Shown piece after piece: positions 1 to 11,171 of a DNA stretch of 64,000 bases (within the stretch, counting starts at the first letter, position 1; every line of letters begins with the position of its first letter). A model generated the notes under the pieces. It made no database searches and was not told the origin of the DNA. It saw nothing but the letters and a program-made list of their open reading frames with translations. Source of the stretch: Plantago ovata (Eukaryota > Streptophyta > Magnoliopsida > Lamiales > Plantaginaceae); assembly GCA_028274465.1 (NCBI GenBank), contig CM051458.1, positions 102,006,855 to 102,070,854 of the forward strand, given 5' to 3'. Position numbers and translations under genes: made by a program.

Positions 1-343
1 TCTGGCAACTGGAACACGTAGCAATATTTTTCCAGAAAACGTGTTTGATTCGTCAAATATGTTCCTGTAACCCAATGTAACTGATAAATAAGTCCCACCA
101 AATATTAATTTGTTTTTGAATTTTTATATTCCTTTCAAAGACGTCCATTACACTATTACCTCTGTTTTCATCAGTGTGTCCCAGTGGCTTATTACAAACA
201 ACACTTTCTCCACTGTAGAAAAAGCGATGGACTTGACTTGGGTGGTAGAATTGATACTCAACACTTCCTTTGATGTATAACAAGTTATTCCATTTTATGC
301 ACATGCGTATCAATTCAAAACAATTTTTTGTGATACGATATCT

Positions 344-470
344 CAGTCTCTCGAGATAAATATCGCACGTTCAGATTCAAACGTAGTGTATTTCATATAG
401 TTGTATTACCCCTGCATTCTAGACATGGAACTTTTGTGGCTAAACATGTGATATTGATCTCGAGAGACTG
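344..470. repeat. Imperfect inverted repeat
   Basis: Arms at 344-364 and 450-470 (21 bp each) are reverse complements with one mismatch. The similarity continues inward for about 10 more bases with three mismatches. The loop is about 85 bases. It may be a decayed MITE; no target-site duplication is clear. Confidence 0.5.
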
Positions 471-500
471 TTTCTTGGCACCGATGTTAGTAAAATAATA

Positions 501-740
501 CTCCCTTCGTTCTCTCTAAAGTTTCGGGTTTGCCATTGCCAAAATAATATTTAAAAAAATAAATTAAAAATAGAAAAAGGTTTAGAAATTTTGTATGCGT
601 GTTGATTTTATGTGTATAATGATTTAAAGTTTAAGTCTGTGACGCTCATAATTTTTTTCGAATTCTTTTATATCCTTAATTATTTTTTAAAAATTATTCT
701 GGGGATAGTAAACAAAAAGATTTAGAGGGAACATAGGGAG
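501..740. mobile_element. Stowaway-like MITE
   Basis: The 240 bp segment begins CTCCCTTCGTTC and ends with the near-inverse (GAACATAGGGAG), matching the CTCCCTCCGT-type termini of plant Stowaway (Tc1/mariner) MITEs. TA precedes the left end; the right flank is TT, so the expected TA duplication is eroded. The interior is AT-rich and non-coding. Confidence 0.65.
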
Positions 741-882
741 TTCGTATTCGTAATGGTCCAGGGTTTCGCTGTGTGGACTCGAGTAGACTTCTTTTCTCAT
801 GCTTTTTCTCGTAACACTGATGAAATATATAACATGGAAGTGGGTTATAGTTTTACCGACCTAACCTACCTAATATAAGTAA

Positions 883-1869
883 GGGGCTTCTTACATATAG
901 TACCCTTGCTAGTCCTTTTTATTACAGAGAGACCCTCGTTGGTCAAACAATTACATCCACCTCCCTCACTAGTCGATTAATTACATGCAGACCCACGATC
1001 TTGACTTTTGGCGAACTAAATCAAATGAAAATACATTTTTACTCTTGGTCAAATATTCAACTTTGACCGTGACCAAACATCTCCAATTTTCATTTATTAC
1101 ACATTTGCCTCAAATCTTTTTAATTTCACCAATTTGACACTTATTAATTCAACATAAGGCATATAACTTTTTTAAATTTTAAAATTGCCTCAAATATTAT
1201 TGCAAACTGAACCCTAATAATTTTAAATCTTAAAATTAACCCAAAAGGATTTTAAAAAAAATAAAAAAATAAATAAATAAGAGCTTTACAGCTCGCCGGT
1301 CGTAGTTGTACAGCTCCGACCTGATCGGAGCTGTAAAGCTCCGTTCAGGCGAGAGCTGTAAAGCTCCGACCTGAACGGGGAGCTTTACAGCTCCGATCAG
1401 AACGGAGCTGTGTAGCTCCGATCAAGTCGGAGCTGTAAAGCTCCGATCTGAACGGAGCTACACATCTCCGTTCTGGACGGAGCTACACAGCTCCGTTCTG
1501 ATCGGAGCTTTTACCGCTCCGTTCTGAGCTCCGATCAGATCGGAGAAAGCTCATATCTGAACGGAGCTTCTGACGGAGCTACACAACTCCGTTCTGATCG
1601 GAGTTGTTAGCTCCGATGAGTCGGAGCTAACTCCGATTCCAATTAAGAAGAAGAAGAAAGAAGAAGAAGGAGGAGGAAGAAGAAAAAGGACAAAAAAAGG
1701 AAAATAAAATAAAAAAAATGTTAATGCCATGTTTGGTATGAAGATATTGAACAGTAAACCTTAAGTTTGTCAAAACAATTTTGAAATTTTGGGCTAGATG
1801 TAATAGTTTGACTAAGAGGGGTGTATCTGTAATTGGGTCGTCTGTATGAGTGGTAGACGTAAAATTCCC
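883..1869. mobile_element. Non-autonomous Mutator-like element (MULE-type MITE)
   Basis: The 987 bp element is flanked by a perfect 9 bp direct repeat, TATAAGTAA (874-882 and 1870-1878), the size typical of Mutator target-site duplications. The left end begins GGGGCTTCTTAC and the right end, reverse-complemented, begins GGGAATTTTAC. Terminal similarity continues inward for about 75 bases, including a shared block near GTCAAACAATTACATC (and its inverse near 1790). No transposase is encoded. The centre carries an array of palindromic units (1281-1640) and a purine-rich tract (1641-1690). Confidence 0.75.
1281..1640. repeat. Array of alternating palindromic units inside the MULE-type element
   Basis: About 360 bp are built from variants of GGAGCTGTAAAGCTCC and GGAGCTACACAGCTCC joined by short spacers such as GATCTGAAC. 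Each unit is close to its own reverse complement, so the stretch can fold as serial hairpins. It is clearly richer in G+C than the flanking AT-rich DNA. A GAA/GGA-rich purine tract follows directly. Confidence 0.8.
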
Positions 1870-1878
1870 TATAAGTAA

Positions 1879-3556
1879 TTGTAGAGTTAACTAGTTGAAC
1901 AGTTTGTATTTTTCTCAAACCTCTCGACTTATATAGGTAAACAAGGTTTGTTATAACCTACACCACCTCTTACTGTATCCAAAATTATGTACTGTATCTT
2001 GGTAATTGGTATGACGTAGAGTGAACCTTGTCATGTGTTCAGTGGGAGTCTTCTCGAACGCTTGCACTGGACTCCTTTCTTCGGGGCGTGGTAATTGGGT
2101 TACAATTTACACACTGAGAATATAATAGAGAATATGCATGAAGTCATCTAGAACCTGGCATGAGACATAGTACATGCAAGTAGCTACATGCATGATCAAT
2201 CTTTGTGTGAAAGTATAAGTGAGAAAATAGACAAGAACATGGACCGAATATGATCAACTACATATGCATTGTGCCCTACACGGAATATTTTTGTACTAAT
2301 TTCAAACTCAATCATTACCAGCTCTTAATCAATTTTTATACTTCAGTAATAAGCTGTTATCGACTTGTTAGTAAACCTGTTGGCTTAATGGACACATAAA
2401 ACTGGTATGCAAACACATGAAAACGTGTGGATGTGGGACCCACCAGATCTTCAAGATGTTTGGATCATCTAACATATCCTATGACGACTAATACTATCTC
2501 GGTGCTCAGTGTAACACTGGTGGGATCGGTCGATGAAATAAATAATGAAAAATACTAATGTGATAAAACCCTCTTCAATTATTAACCAAGATTATAGAGT
2601 ATGATTTCGGATTGAGATAAAAAAAGCAATTTTAAAAATTCATCTGAGCTAAACTATCATCATAATAGGGTGTTAATTACACGAGTGTAGTTGAGTTTGG
2701 GTCTTACCGAACGTTTGATCGTCACATCAGAAGCGAGCTAGAATACACGAAAACTCCAAATGATCTTCCGTGTTAGTGTCGGGCGCAAAGACGCGCAGAC
2801 ACATGTTTGACACGCACGTGGTGTTTCAAAAAAATAAAAATAAAAATAATAAATTTGGACACGTGTCAGACATGTCATATCAAGAGGCGAGGGCGTCATA
2901 AAATTTAGGGACTCGCTTTTATTTTATGTAATGTTTATATAAACGTTATGTCAAAATATAAACGTCGTAGTGGCCATATTTGGTGGTTTGAGTATCATGC
3001 TTTTCATTAGGTTCTTGTTTCAACACCAACTGTATGTTGAACTTTTTGTGTATTTTTTTTTTTAATCCACGATTTTGTTGTACGATTATTTGAGGCCTAT
3101 CATATGGGTTCGGACATGGCCCGACCCGGGTCATAACGCCTGCCTTCGTGTCCGACAAACTGAGGCTACTTTACTCTATGGAGTATAAAATTTCAACTTG
3201 TCTGTAATTGTATACGCTTATGTGTTCATAAGTTATTCATGAGAAGTCGAAAGTTTTTCATAGTGCTCATGACTTGATCAAAACCAAAATTGAACTTGCT
3301 CAAGGTCAAGCTCGTTTGACCGAACTTTGACGAAACTTTCTCATACTTACGAGTTACAATCAGTTTAATTCGTTAACATCCCTAATTGTTATTGTATCAG
3401 TTCAGTTTCACTAAACAAACATAGTACTTAACAAACTTGTCAGTTACTATTATTAGGTTCAGTTTTACCAGTTTATTAGGTGGTTTCATTAAATCCAACC
3501 TGAGTGGATTCACAGAGTCCGAGTCTGATCCTTCGAGCTTACAATGCATAAAGTTA
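1879..3556. other. Intergenic, no gene seen
   Basis: AT-rich DNA with only short, unconvincing reading frames on both strands. CACGTG-like motifs occur around 2815-2870 but with no gene nearby to regulate. Confidence 0.5.
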
Positions 3557-3564
3557 CTTGTGCT

Positions 3565-3730
3565 CAGGGGCGGACCCAGAAATTCCAATCAACCTCGGTT
3601 AAATGTTATCTGCCTTAAGAAAATTATCCGGAAAAATTACAATTTCTAATACAAATTATTTATTTTTTTTAATTTTGGGGGCAACATGGGCTGGAGCCTA
3701 GCCCATCCCAACTGGCTGGGTCCGCCCCTG
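3565..3730. mobile_element. hAT-type MITE
   Basis: The 166 bp segment starts CAGGGGCGGACCCAG and ends CTGGGTCCGCCCCTG, perfect 15 bp terminal inverted repeats of the kind seen on plant hAT-derived MITEs. It is flanked by an 8 bp duplication with one mismatch (CTTGTGCT at 3557-3564, GTTGTGCT at 3731-3738). The interior is non-coding. Confidence 0.85.
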
Positions 3731-4696
3731 GTTGTGCTGTCGTTGTGCTTGGTTATAGGGCATAACCGTTATTAAAGTTGATTGGATAAGATTTCTTTTC
3801 TAATTTCTCACCACAAGACACTTTTTTCTCAGCTGATCGAAGTTTTTTTCAACTCACGCACGATCAAATCAAACTTAGTTATTACTATTGAGGGTAAAAG
3901 AATTCAACAAAGCTTTAACCTGAAAAAGGTTAGATTCATATATAATTTAATCAGTTTATCAGCTTACCTGCACTTTACATTTATCACGATTCACACCTGG
4001 AGACTACTGTCTTGCCAATTAAGTCTCCATGTAAAGCAAGAAGCTTGTTTGGAGTATTCAACTAGCTAGACTCACCTTTAGTTTGTAACCTGAAGCAGGA
4101 GTAGCTTCCATGTTTTGGACTTATATTCGAATTGGTTATCAAACTTTAAAAGTAATGGTCGTGTTCTTTCCTACCCAATACAAATATTATACAATACTAT
4201 ATTACCTGTTCAAAGTGAAGGGGCAGATACCTCCTTCAGTAATTAGTTAATAAATGTAATTTAGTTCCAATAATTATTTTTTTAAAAACTCCCTGTAAAT
4301 CACAAATGTCACAACACCGTATATCTCTTGTTTCGAATTCGTTTTCTTTTCAATAATTATAGACAAAAGATGCAACAGTGAAGCATGTGATAGAAAATAA
4401 TTATGAAGAAAATCTGGACCCTAAAAAGGAATATTTGGGTCAAAATCTTCCAACTGATCATATATGATCTTAGATATTTCGAAGTTTCCGATGATCGATC
4501 TGTTTTATAGTAGTATGTATTTTATTATTTCAGCTCAATAGTAGTACGCAATTTATTAAAAGTTGAGGTTGTTGATCATGTAGAAATATTGAAATATATT
4601 CCACGAGTTAAATTGTTAGTATTAATATTATGATCAAACTATTAAGTCGTGTACGTAAAAGTTCGATCGTGGCAATAGTAAGTTGAGGGTGTTGAG

Positions 4697-5151
4697 GCGA
4701 CGGAAACAGCTAGTGGGTAGCAAGTGCTACCCCTTGTTTTTCTGTGTGAAATCCACTGCTATAATACCCCTAGCATATCTTTAGTTTTAAATATACTATA
4801 CAGTTACTTGATCTTGGTGAGATGAAATGGGTGATGGTCCAACGGAATTTTAACGAACCCAAGCATTTTTCACTCCAATTGGTTGTGGGTTTAACTTTGT
4901 CGCGCTCATTATCTTAAATTTTTGCATTTCTTTTTATTTTCCTTCAAAAATTACAAACTTTAACTTATATTTTTAATTTATCTATTTTATATTATTATTA
5001 TTATTTTTATTTCGGTTCGTTTTTCTTCGTAAAAAATTAGAAATTTTAGCTTATATTAAATTTATCTATTATATCTTATTGAAATTTTAAGGTAAATATT
5101 AATGCATAATATTTGTGCTACCCCTCACGAAATGTTCTGCGTCCGTCCCCT
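4697..5151. mobile_element. hAT-type non-autonomous element
   Basis: A perfect 8 bp direct repeat GTGTTGAG lies at 4689-4696 and 5152-5159. Just inside, GCGACGGAAACAG on the left corresponds to the reverse complement of the right end (AGGGGACGGACGCAG). A second inverted pair around GGGTAGCAAGTGCTAC (about 4716) and TTTGTGCTACCCC (about 5112) lies further in. The 455 bp interior is AT-rich and non-coding. Confidence 0.7.
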
Positions 5152-5159
5152 GTGTTGAG

Positions 5160-6354
5160 CCATGCACTCTGCAAGAAAATTTGGAACTCTTATCAACATC
5201 ACTCGATTATTCTATGGGCGAAATGTGTCTGTTCATAGCAAATTAACTTTTTCTTTAAAAAGAAATAATAAGCTAAATATTACACCAACATGTCAGCTAA
5301 TTAACACCATATTGGAAATTAGAAGAAATTATAATGCGTTCAGCATTTCCATTCGAAGTAAATATGTTGTCTTGACTTGGTTCGATCGATTCGTGCACTT
5401 ACTCACTACTACTCCATGTTCATAGAGTCATAGTAATCATAATGCCGTAATATTTGGGTGAAATTTTTTCCAATTTTGCAATGTGTTATTTATATTGTTT
5501 TTTTTTTAATAATCGAACCATTACAAAGCTAGTAATATATTTATAGTGTTAACTATCGGCTAGTTTAGAAGATAGATGATTATGATTTTATATTTGATTG
5601 TTTGTTCGAAATCGGTGTGTTAAATAAACGACTGTCTAGGTGATTCAATGAATCACCCTCTTACTATTCACTGTGTTAATCTGTCCCCGAATTAAACAAG
5701 GTTTGGCTAGCATATTACCTGGTTAATATTTGATAAGCCATATCAGGTAGTTTCTACACAAAATTGGTAGTACAATATGTTATTTATATCGAATGGCTTA
5801 TTACATTAGCATTCTTTCATATATATATTTGTCCATACATTGAATAATAAACAAACTTCGTTAAGCTTTGATTTCAGGTGGGGATTAAGATATTTTTAGG
5901 TTTAAGCTGAGATTGTTTAATTCGAATTACAACATGATGTGCTTGTCTGAGTTAAGGTATGTGGTCCCAAAAAGTGGACCAGCGAATTAGTCGGGCTCTA
6001 TACCCTCGGGCTAAAACTCATAATTTATTAAGATTGAGTAAATATACAATCAAAACCATATAATCAAACTACATAAAACAATATTAATATTAATGTGTAA
6101 ATATAAAATAATCTCTCGTAAGACCATATAATACAATCAAAAGAGCATATGATACACGAAAATTCATTTGTTAGTTTAACGCGTTGAGTTTCATATTTCT
6201 CGCTCCTATAGTAGGTTCTAATAAATTTATAATTAAATTAACCAATGTCTAGATTTTACAATTGAAAATGATCAATAATTTCTAATATTTTACTTGGATC
6301 CAAATCTTTTTAAAGATTGTCCTTCCTAAACAATATCTGGAAGGTCTAATTCAA

Positions 6355-6398
<44 letters not shown>

Positions 6399-8656
6399 CA
6401 TAGATTCGATTCGCATCAATTTAGTTACTACTACTTTTTACAAGTAAGTTCACTTTAACATTGAATGTTTTTATACCAAAAAAAGGCCAGAAACAGAACC
6501 TAAATACTCAATTTGCAAACAAAATTCTCATGGAATCAACAGACATACAGATTTAACCGGCCAGCTCCAGCAAAATAATATCTGACGGTCCGATTTCGAG
6601 TGCTTCAAACATGTTTGACCAATTTTTCAACACACAAGAAAAAATAAAGAACACAAAAATCAAGTTCTCAAAAAGTCCAATCTTTCTGGAGGAAATTAAT
6701 TGAATATTTATTACTTCTAAAATAGAAAAAAGAAAAAAAGTGATTACTTGTATTTCAAACTTAAGTCCCATTCACGCTACAAACGAGCTAACCACCTTAT
6801 GATAATTCGCCACGTTCGTGTAATCTCTTAAAAAAAAGCGTGCTGTCCCGCTCGTGGATGCATATCATTATGAATAGTCGTGTTACGTAGGTGTAGTCGG
6901 TACCAGGACAGTCATATTACTGCCACGTACCAGTACTACTGCTTTTAAATTTTAATAATTATTAATATGCTTTTCATGACACACTAATTATTCTATAAAG
7001 ATTGGTCCTGCAAAAACTGGTTGCCCTTTTTAATGCCTTTTTAATTTATTTATGGCCTGTGTCATAATAACATTCTTGTATTTGACATGTTTTACATTCT
7101 TTTATGACAAATATAGGAATGTTATTGTACTCATTTTTGTAAAATGTGTGTTTTTACCTCCTATTTTAGGAAATTAAGCAGTGGTACAAGGTCCCCTAGC
7201 TATTAAGTTCGACGATATAATTTTTCTCTGAATTGGTAGAGCCTTGCTTGAAGAGTGATGATTGGTTTTGCTTTAGAAACGTGCGAATTTGCTTGCCTCT
7301 TCGTTACCTGACCGGTTATGAAGTCCGTATTAGGTTTTGCCAGAACATCGCTCTTAATGAGAAGGTGAATTATGCATTAGAGGCTTTCTTGTGCTAAACC
7401 TGTTACGATTTATGAACTTTACATCGAAAAAGTTCAAAATAAATTTAAATTTTCTATGTTGCATTACACATTGACAATAGGAAATTAACTTTAGTCTTTA
7501 GATAGGGCACATGACATTTGATGTGCTAAAATGGCTAGCTGGGTAATTATATAGTGAAGGCTTTATGGTCACTTGATTGGAAAACTAGGGCTAGTTTTAT
7601 GTTTAAAGAGCATGCATGGAGTTAGAAGCTCACAAATGTATATGGTCAACTACGTAAACGTCATGATCCATTGTTAAGTTTCATCCTGTAACATAGAGCT
7701 CCAAATACGAATCTACATAACCGAAGGAATACAATTTGTTATAATACTTGTACTTTGATTGGCCGGCATAGTTCATATTGCAAGTGTAGATCTCCACAAT
7801 TAATAATTATAATTCCCCATATTATAATATACGAGTAATTGCAAGGAATAATAGGGGCTGTCTCATCCTTTACTAATCAGATAAAATTAAGCAAGCACAT
7901 AGTCAATGGTGTTCCAAATATGAAGGAAATGCTTCATAACAAGAAACAAGATTACCATTAAAATTTACCTTATTTTAACCCCTTAGTCTTTACCTAAATA
8001 ATTAAGTGATTAGTGATGTGTAAGTTGACACTTTTCTCCTAACACTACCATACTACCATGCATAGTGGACTCTATACACTGAAATCATCTAATCATCATC
8101 AAGAGAGCAATTATAATTTCCTAAAGTTACTAATAAATAAGTTACAGGTTGAGACTACAACATAGAAAATTAATACTTCTACAAGAGTGAAAATGAAAAG
8201 TACACCAAAATTCAAAACAAAGAATGACACTGAAATAGAAATCAAATTAATATTATTAAGAACTTTCTTTTCTTTTGACAATATGGTCCACTTTTTACAC
8301 TGTCCAATGCCATGCCTTATTTCTTTATTCATTTTTTCATATTTATTGTGGACAATTTATCCACCAATCTAGAATATAATACAAAGTGTCTGTTTAAATT
8401 TAATCATGTTGTTAAGTAACTAAATTTGCACTAGTCTTTCTTAATTACATAATCCAACCACTTCTCCCACCATAGTTTTGTAAATTGTCTGCAATTTACC
8501 TTTGAGAACAACTTGTCATAATTTGCAACAAGGTTCAATCATAATGCCCCTACTATTAGTACTACTGAGGTTCATGAGTGGATTAAAAGAGTATCTTTTC
8601 TTTAGTAGGTAGGACTAAGAGAAGTGACAAACATTGTACTAATTCTTTTGAATGTA
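5160..8656. other. Intergenic, no gene seen
   Basis: About 3.5 kb of AT-rich DNA. The open frames are short, biased to F/I/L/N/K by base composition, and resemble no family I know. The only distinct structure is the AT dinucleotide run near 6.37 kb. Confidence 0.5.
6361..6396. repeat. (AT)n microsatellite
   Basis: An almost pure run of about 16 AT dinucleotides preceded by an A-run. Confidence 0.95.
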
Positions 8657-8910
8657 CTCATCTGTACCGCAATAAATTAATCACTTTGATTTTTTCGGTC
8701 AACAAATTTCAACTTTGACTCTCGATTACTTTTAAACTATATTGGTAAAATATTTTAAAAAATTATATTATCAAAATACAGATCTTAAAGTTTCATAATA
8801 TAATTTTTTAAAATATTATATCATTATAGTATAAGAATAATCGGGAGTTAAAGTTGGAAGATGTTGACCGAAAAAGTCAAAATGTATAATTTATAGCGGT
8901 AGATAGAGAG
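8657..8910. mobile_element. Stowaway-like MITE
   Basis: The 254 bp element starts CTCATCTGTACCGC and ends GCGGTAGATAGAGAG, with TA on both sides (8655-8656, 8911-8912). The terminal inverted repeats extend more than 40 bases inward with some mismatches, sharing the block TTTTTCGGTCAAC and its complement. Non-coding. Confidence 0.8.
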
Positions 8911-9322
8911 TATAAGTATGAGGATGCATGCAATTGGTTGAGACCGGCACATGTTATTTTTCGGAGATGATATAGACGGATCATTTACATTAATACGGCT
9001 CTAGTTGAAATTGTTGCATTACCAAGAAATCGATGCACTCTTACATTGTCGTTAATCAAGAAATGAAATTAATTTCGATTTTCTCTACACTTATTGCGGT
9101 TCACCTGGTCTGGTCTTCAATAGTTCGACACATTACACAATTTAAGAACACTCCGCTAGAAATGGAAGAACTGCACAACTTGGTGGCCGATGAACTGCAC
9201 AAACCCGGGTGGGTAAGTCCACACCAGACCAAACTAGGCAGGACTAATTAATTTCGGCCATTTGCAGAGCCATGACATTATGAGTTTGCACGTTCTTCTT
9301 AAATTGTAGTTGTTGACTTTGT

Positions 9323-9568
9323 GTATTTTTTTAAATGAGGTTGAGAATCCGCAACAGTTACCATTTTGATGCGTCCTAGGAAAACTCCACGCGTCAACGT
9401 AATAACCTGCAAACCACGTAAGTCAAGTTAAACCGTAATAAATTGGAACAGACTCGACTCAGGAGTCATAAATCCCAGAAATCCGCACCCCGTGGGGTTT
9501 GAACCTGTGGCCAAGAGGATGTTATCCTCATTTTTAGGTTTTAACCAACTGAGTTACCCTTACATGTC
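9323..9568 (-). mobile_element. tRNA-derived SINE
   Basis: On the minus strand the 5' part (about 9480-9565) resembles a tRNA: an A-box-like TAACTCAGTTGG and a B box AGGTTCAAACCCC. The 3' end is an A-rich tail (T-run near 9326-9332 on the plus strand). A perfect 11 bp target-site duplication GTTGACTTTGT flanks it (9312-9322 and 9569-9579). The tRNA-unrelated body and duplication rule out a functional tRNA gene. RNA polymerase III transcription is inferred from the boxes. Confidence 0.85.
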
Positions 9569-9987
9569 GTTGACTTTGTATTTCGTTTCTCTATTTTATT
9601 GGTTTGATAAATCATAAAGTTCAGTTCATATCAGGTCAGATTAATCCATTTCAATTCAATTTACTTCAGTTTACATTAACCCAATTCAATTCAATTTAAT
9701 TTTGTTGGGGGAAAATATTTATATCTTACTATTTTGTACACAAAAATTGAGTACAATTTATGAGATAGTATCAATTGCAACGCCAGCCATCCCGAAGTGT
9801 GTGAAGCAAAGTCCACATGGAAAGGTTGCATTTGCACACATACTTGGTTCACCCCGACGGTACGACTGCTTTACTCAGGCAGCGTCTGACTCTTGGTGGC
9901 CTGTTTGATTAGCAATGACTACAATTCGAGTGATACATTGGTCCGACAATGCACTTTGTGAGCAAACCAAGAGACTTCTCATATATA

Positions 9988-10277
9988 CTCCCTCTTATCA
10001 GATTTACATGACGTTTTACAAATTTGCTAATAAGCAAATTAGTTGACGTTTTGACAATTACTACTCTTCTTTATTACATTTTTCCTTAGGACTAATGTTT
10101 TGTTGTGTCTTATTCTCTTCCCATTGGTTCATTATTATTGTTTTTCATGCATAAGTTGTTACTTTTTAAATTTTTAATGCTCTTAGTCCTTAATTAATGA
10201 GATAATTATGACCAGAATGCACTTTTTTTAATATGTGTGAATTAGATAAAATGTCATCTAATTCTGATAGGAGGGAG
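9988..10277. mobile_element. Stowaway-like MITE
   Basis: The 290 bp element begins CTCCCTCTTATCAG and ends CTGATAGGAGGGAG, with TA on both flanks. It shares the subterminal GACGTTTT block with the copy in the carrier-gene intron at 23273, so they belong to one family. Confidence 0.85.
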
Positions 10278-10292
10278 TATATATACAACACA

Positions 10293-10562
10293 ATTCCTCC
10301 AATTTTATTTATTTAAAGTTTTAGATTATTGCACCCAAATTAAGAATTAAGAATGACAATGATTACACTATATTTAACTTTAAAAAATCAAACAAAAATG
10401 ATAAAGTCAAATTGAAGGATCAAAAAAGAGAGAGAGGGGGAAGTACCATGCATTGAAAATCCCACCTATATTTGAATTATGTAGGGGTCAAAAACCATAA
10501 CTTCAATTAAAATGAAAAGAATACAATCTGCTAAAACTTTAATTAACAAAAAACGGAGGGAG
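10293..10562. mobile_element. Stowaway-like MITE with eroded left end
   Basis: The right end reads AAAACGGAGGGAG followed by TA. The left end (ATTCCTCCAATTTT) aligns with its inverse, and both continue into an AAAGTTTTAG block. It lies 15 bp from the previous MITE and about 0.5 kb upstream of the LBD gene. Confidence 0.6.
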
Positions 10563-11082
10563 TATTAATTATAACGTACTTTCTCATCATTCATGAATAT
10601 TCCAAAAATTCTTTCATGACCACACCAAATATCGGAACTCCTACTCTCAAGATTGAGTTTCAAAACAAAGTTATTAGTAATTGAGAAAAGTTATTACTTG
10701 AGAACATTACTGTATAAATATCATTATTGACCCTTTTCTCAGTTCAAAGAAATGAAATTTTGGAGCATATTTTCTTTAAATAATTAATTAATTACTGTTT
10801 TTTCATAATTCATATGGCCATGTCACAATCTAATTAAGGGTGGTACGTCAAGACTCAGGCACACAACTCATGGCAGTTGGAAGTCAGTGTTCCTGACCAG
10901 ATGAGATGACTTCCTAAATTTGATTGACTAGATTTTAAGTGTGTTGTTAACTTGTTACTTATCACATTCTACATTACCTGGCACATAGCATTAATTAACT
11001 ACAATATTCCAAGTCTTTAATTAATTAATTAGGCCAGCTCTATAGCAAATACTCCATTTAAAGAACCTTTTCCCTTCCCACA

Positions 11083-11092
11083 CTATATATAT
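11083..11092 (+). promoter_or_regulatory. TATA box of the LBD gene
   Basis: CTATATATAT lies about 85 bases before the LBD start codon. An ATG at 11113 in another frame falls near the expected transcription start. If it is included in the transcript it would open an overlapping upstream frame; whether it is transcribed is unknown. Confidence 0.5.
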
Positions 11093-11171
11093 GAGGTACC
11101 CTGCTCCACAGAATGGCCACACCAAAAGCAGAACAAGAGTGTAAACACCACATTCTCCACTCTCCTATCAC

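Noticed and set aside
53..313. 86-codon minus-strand open frame at the window start
   Set aside because: It has no recognisable family, no start context and no partner exons; it could be chance.
1281..1640. CRISPR-like repeat array
   Set aside because: The repeats are palindromic, variable and without unique spacers of constant size, and they lie inside a plant transposable element.
9480..9565. Possible tRNA gene (B box present)
   Set aside because: The body, A-rich tail and 11 bp duplication identify it as part of a SINE; no clean acceptor stem or anticodon loop was seen.
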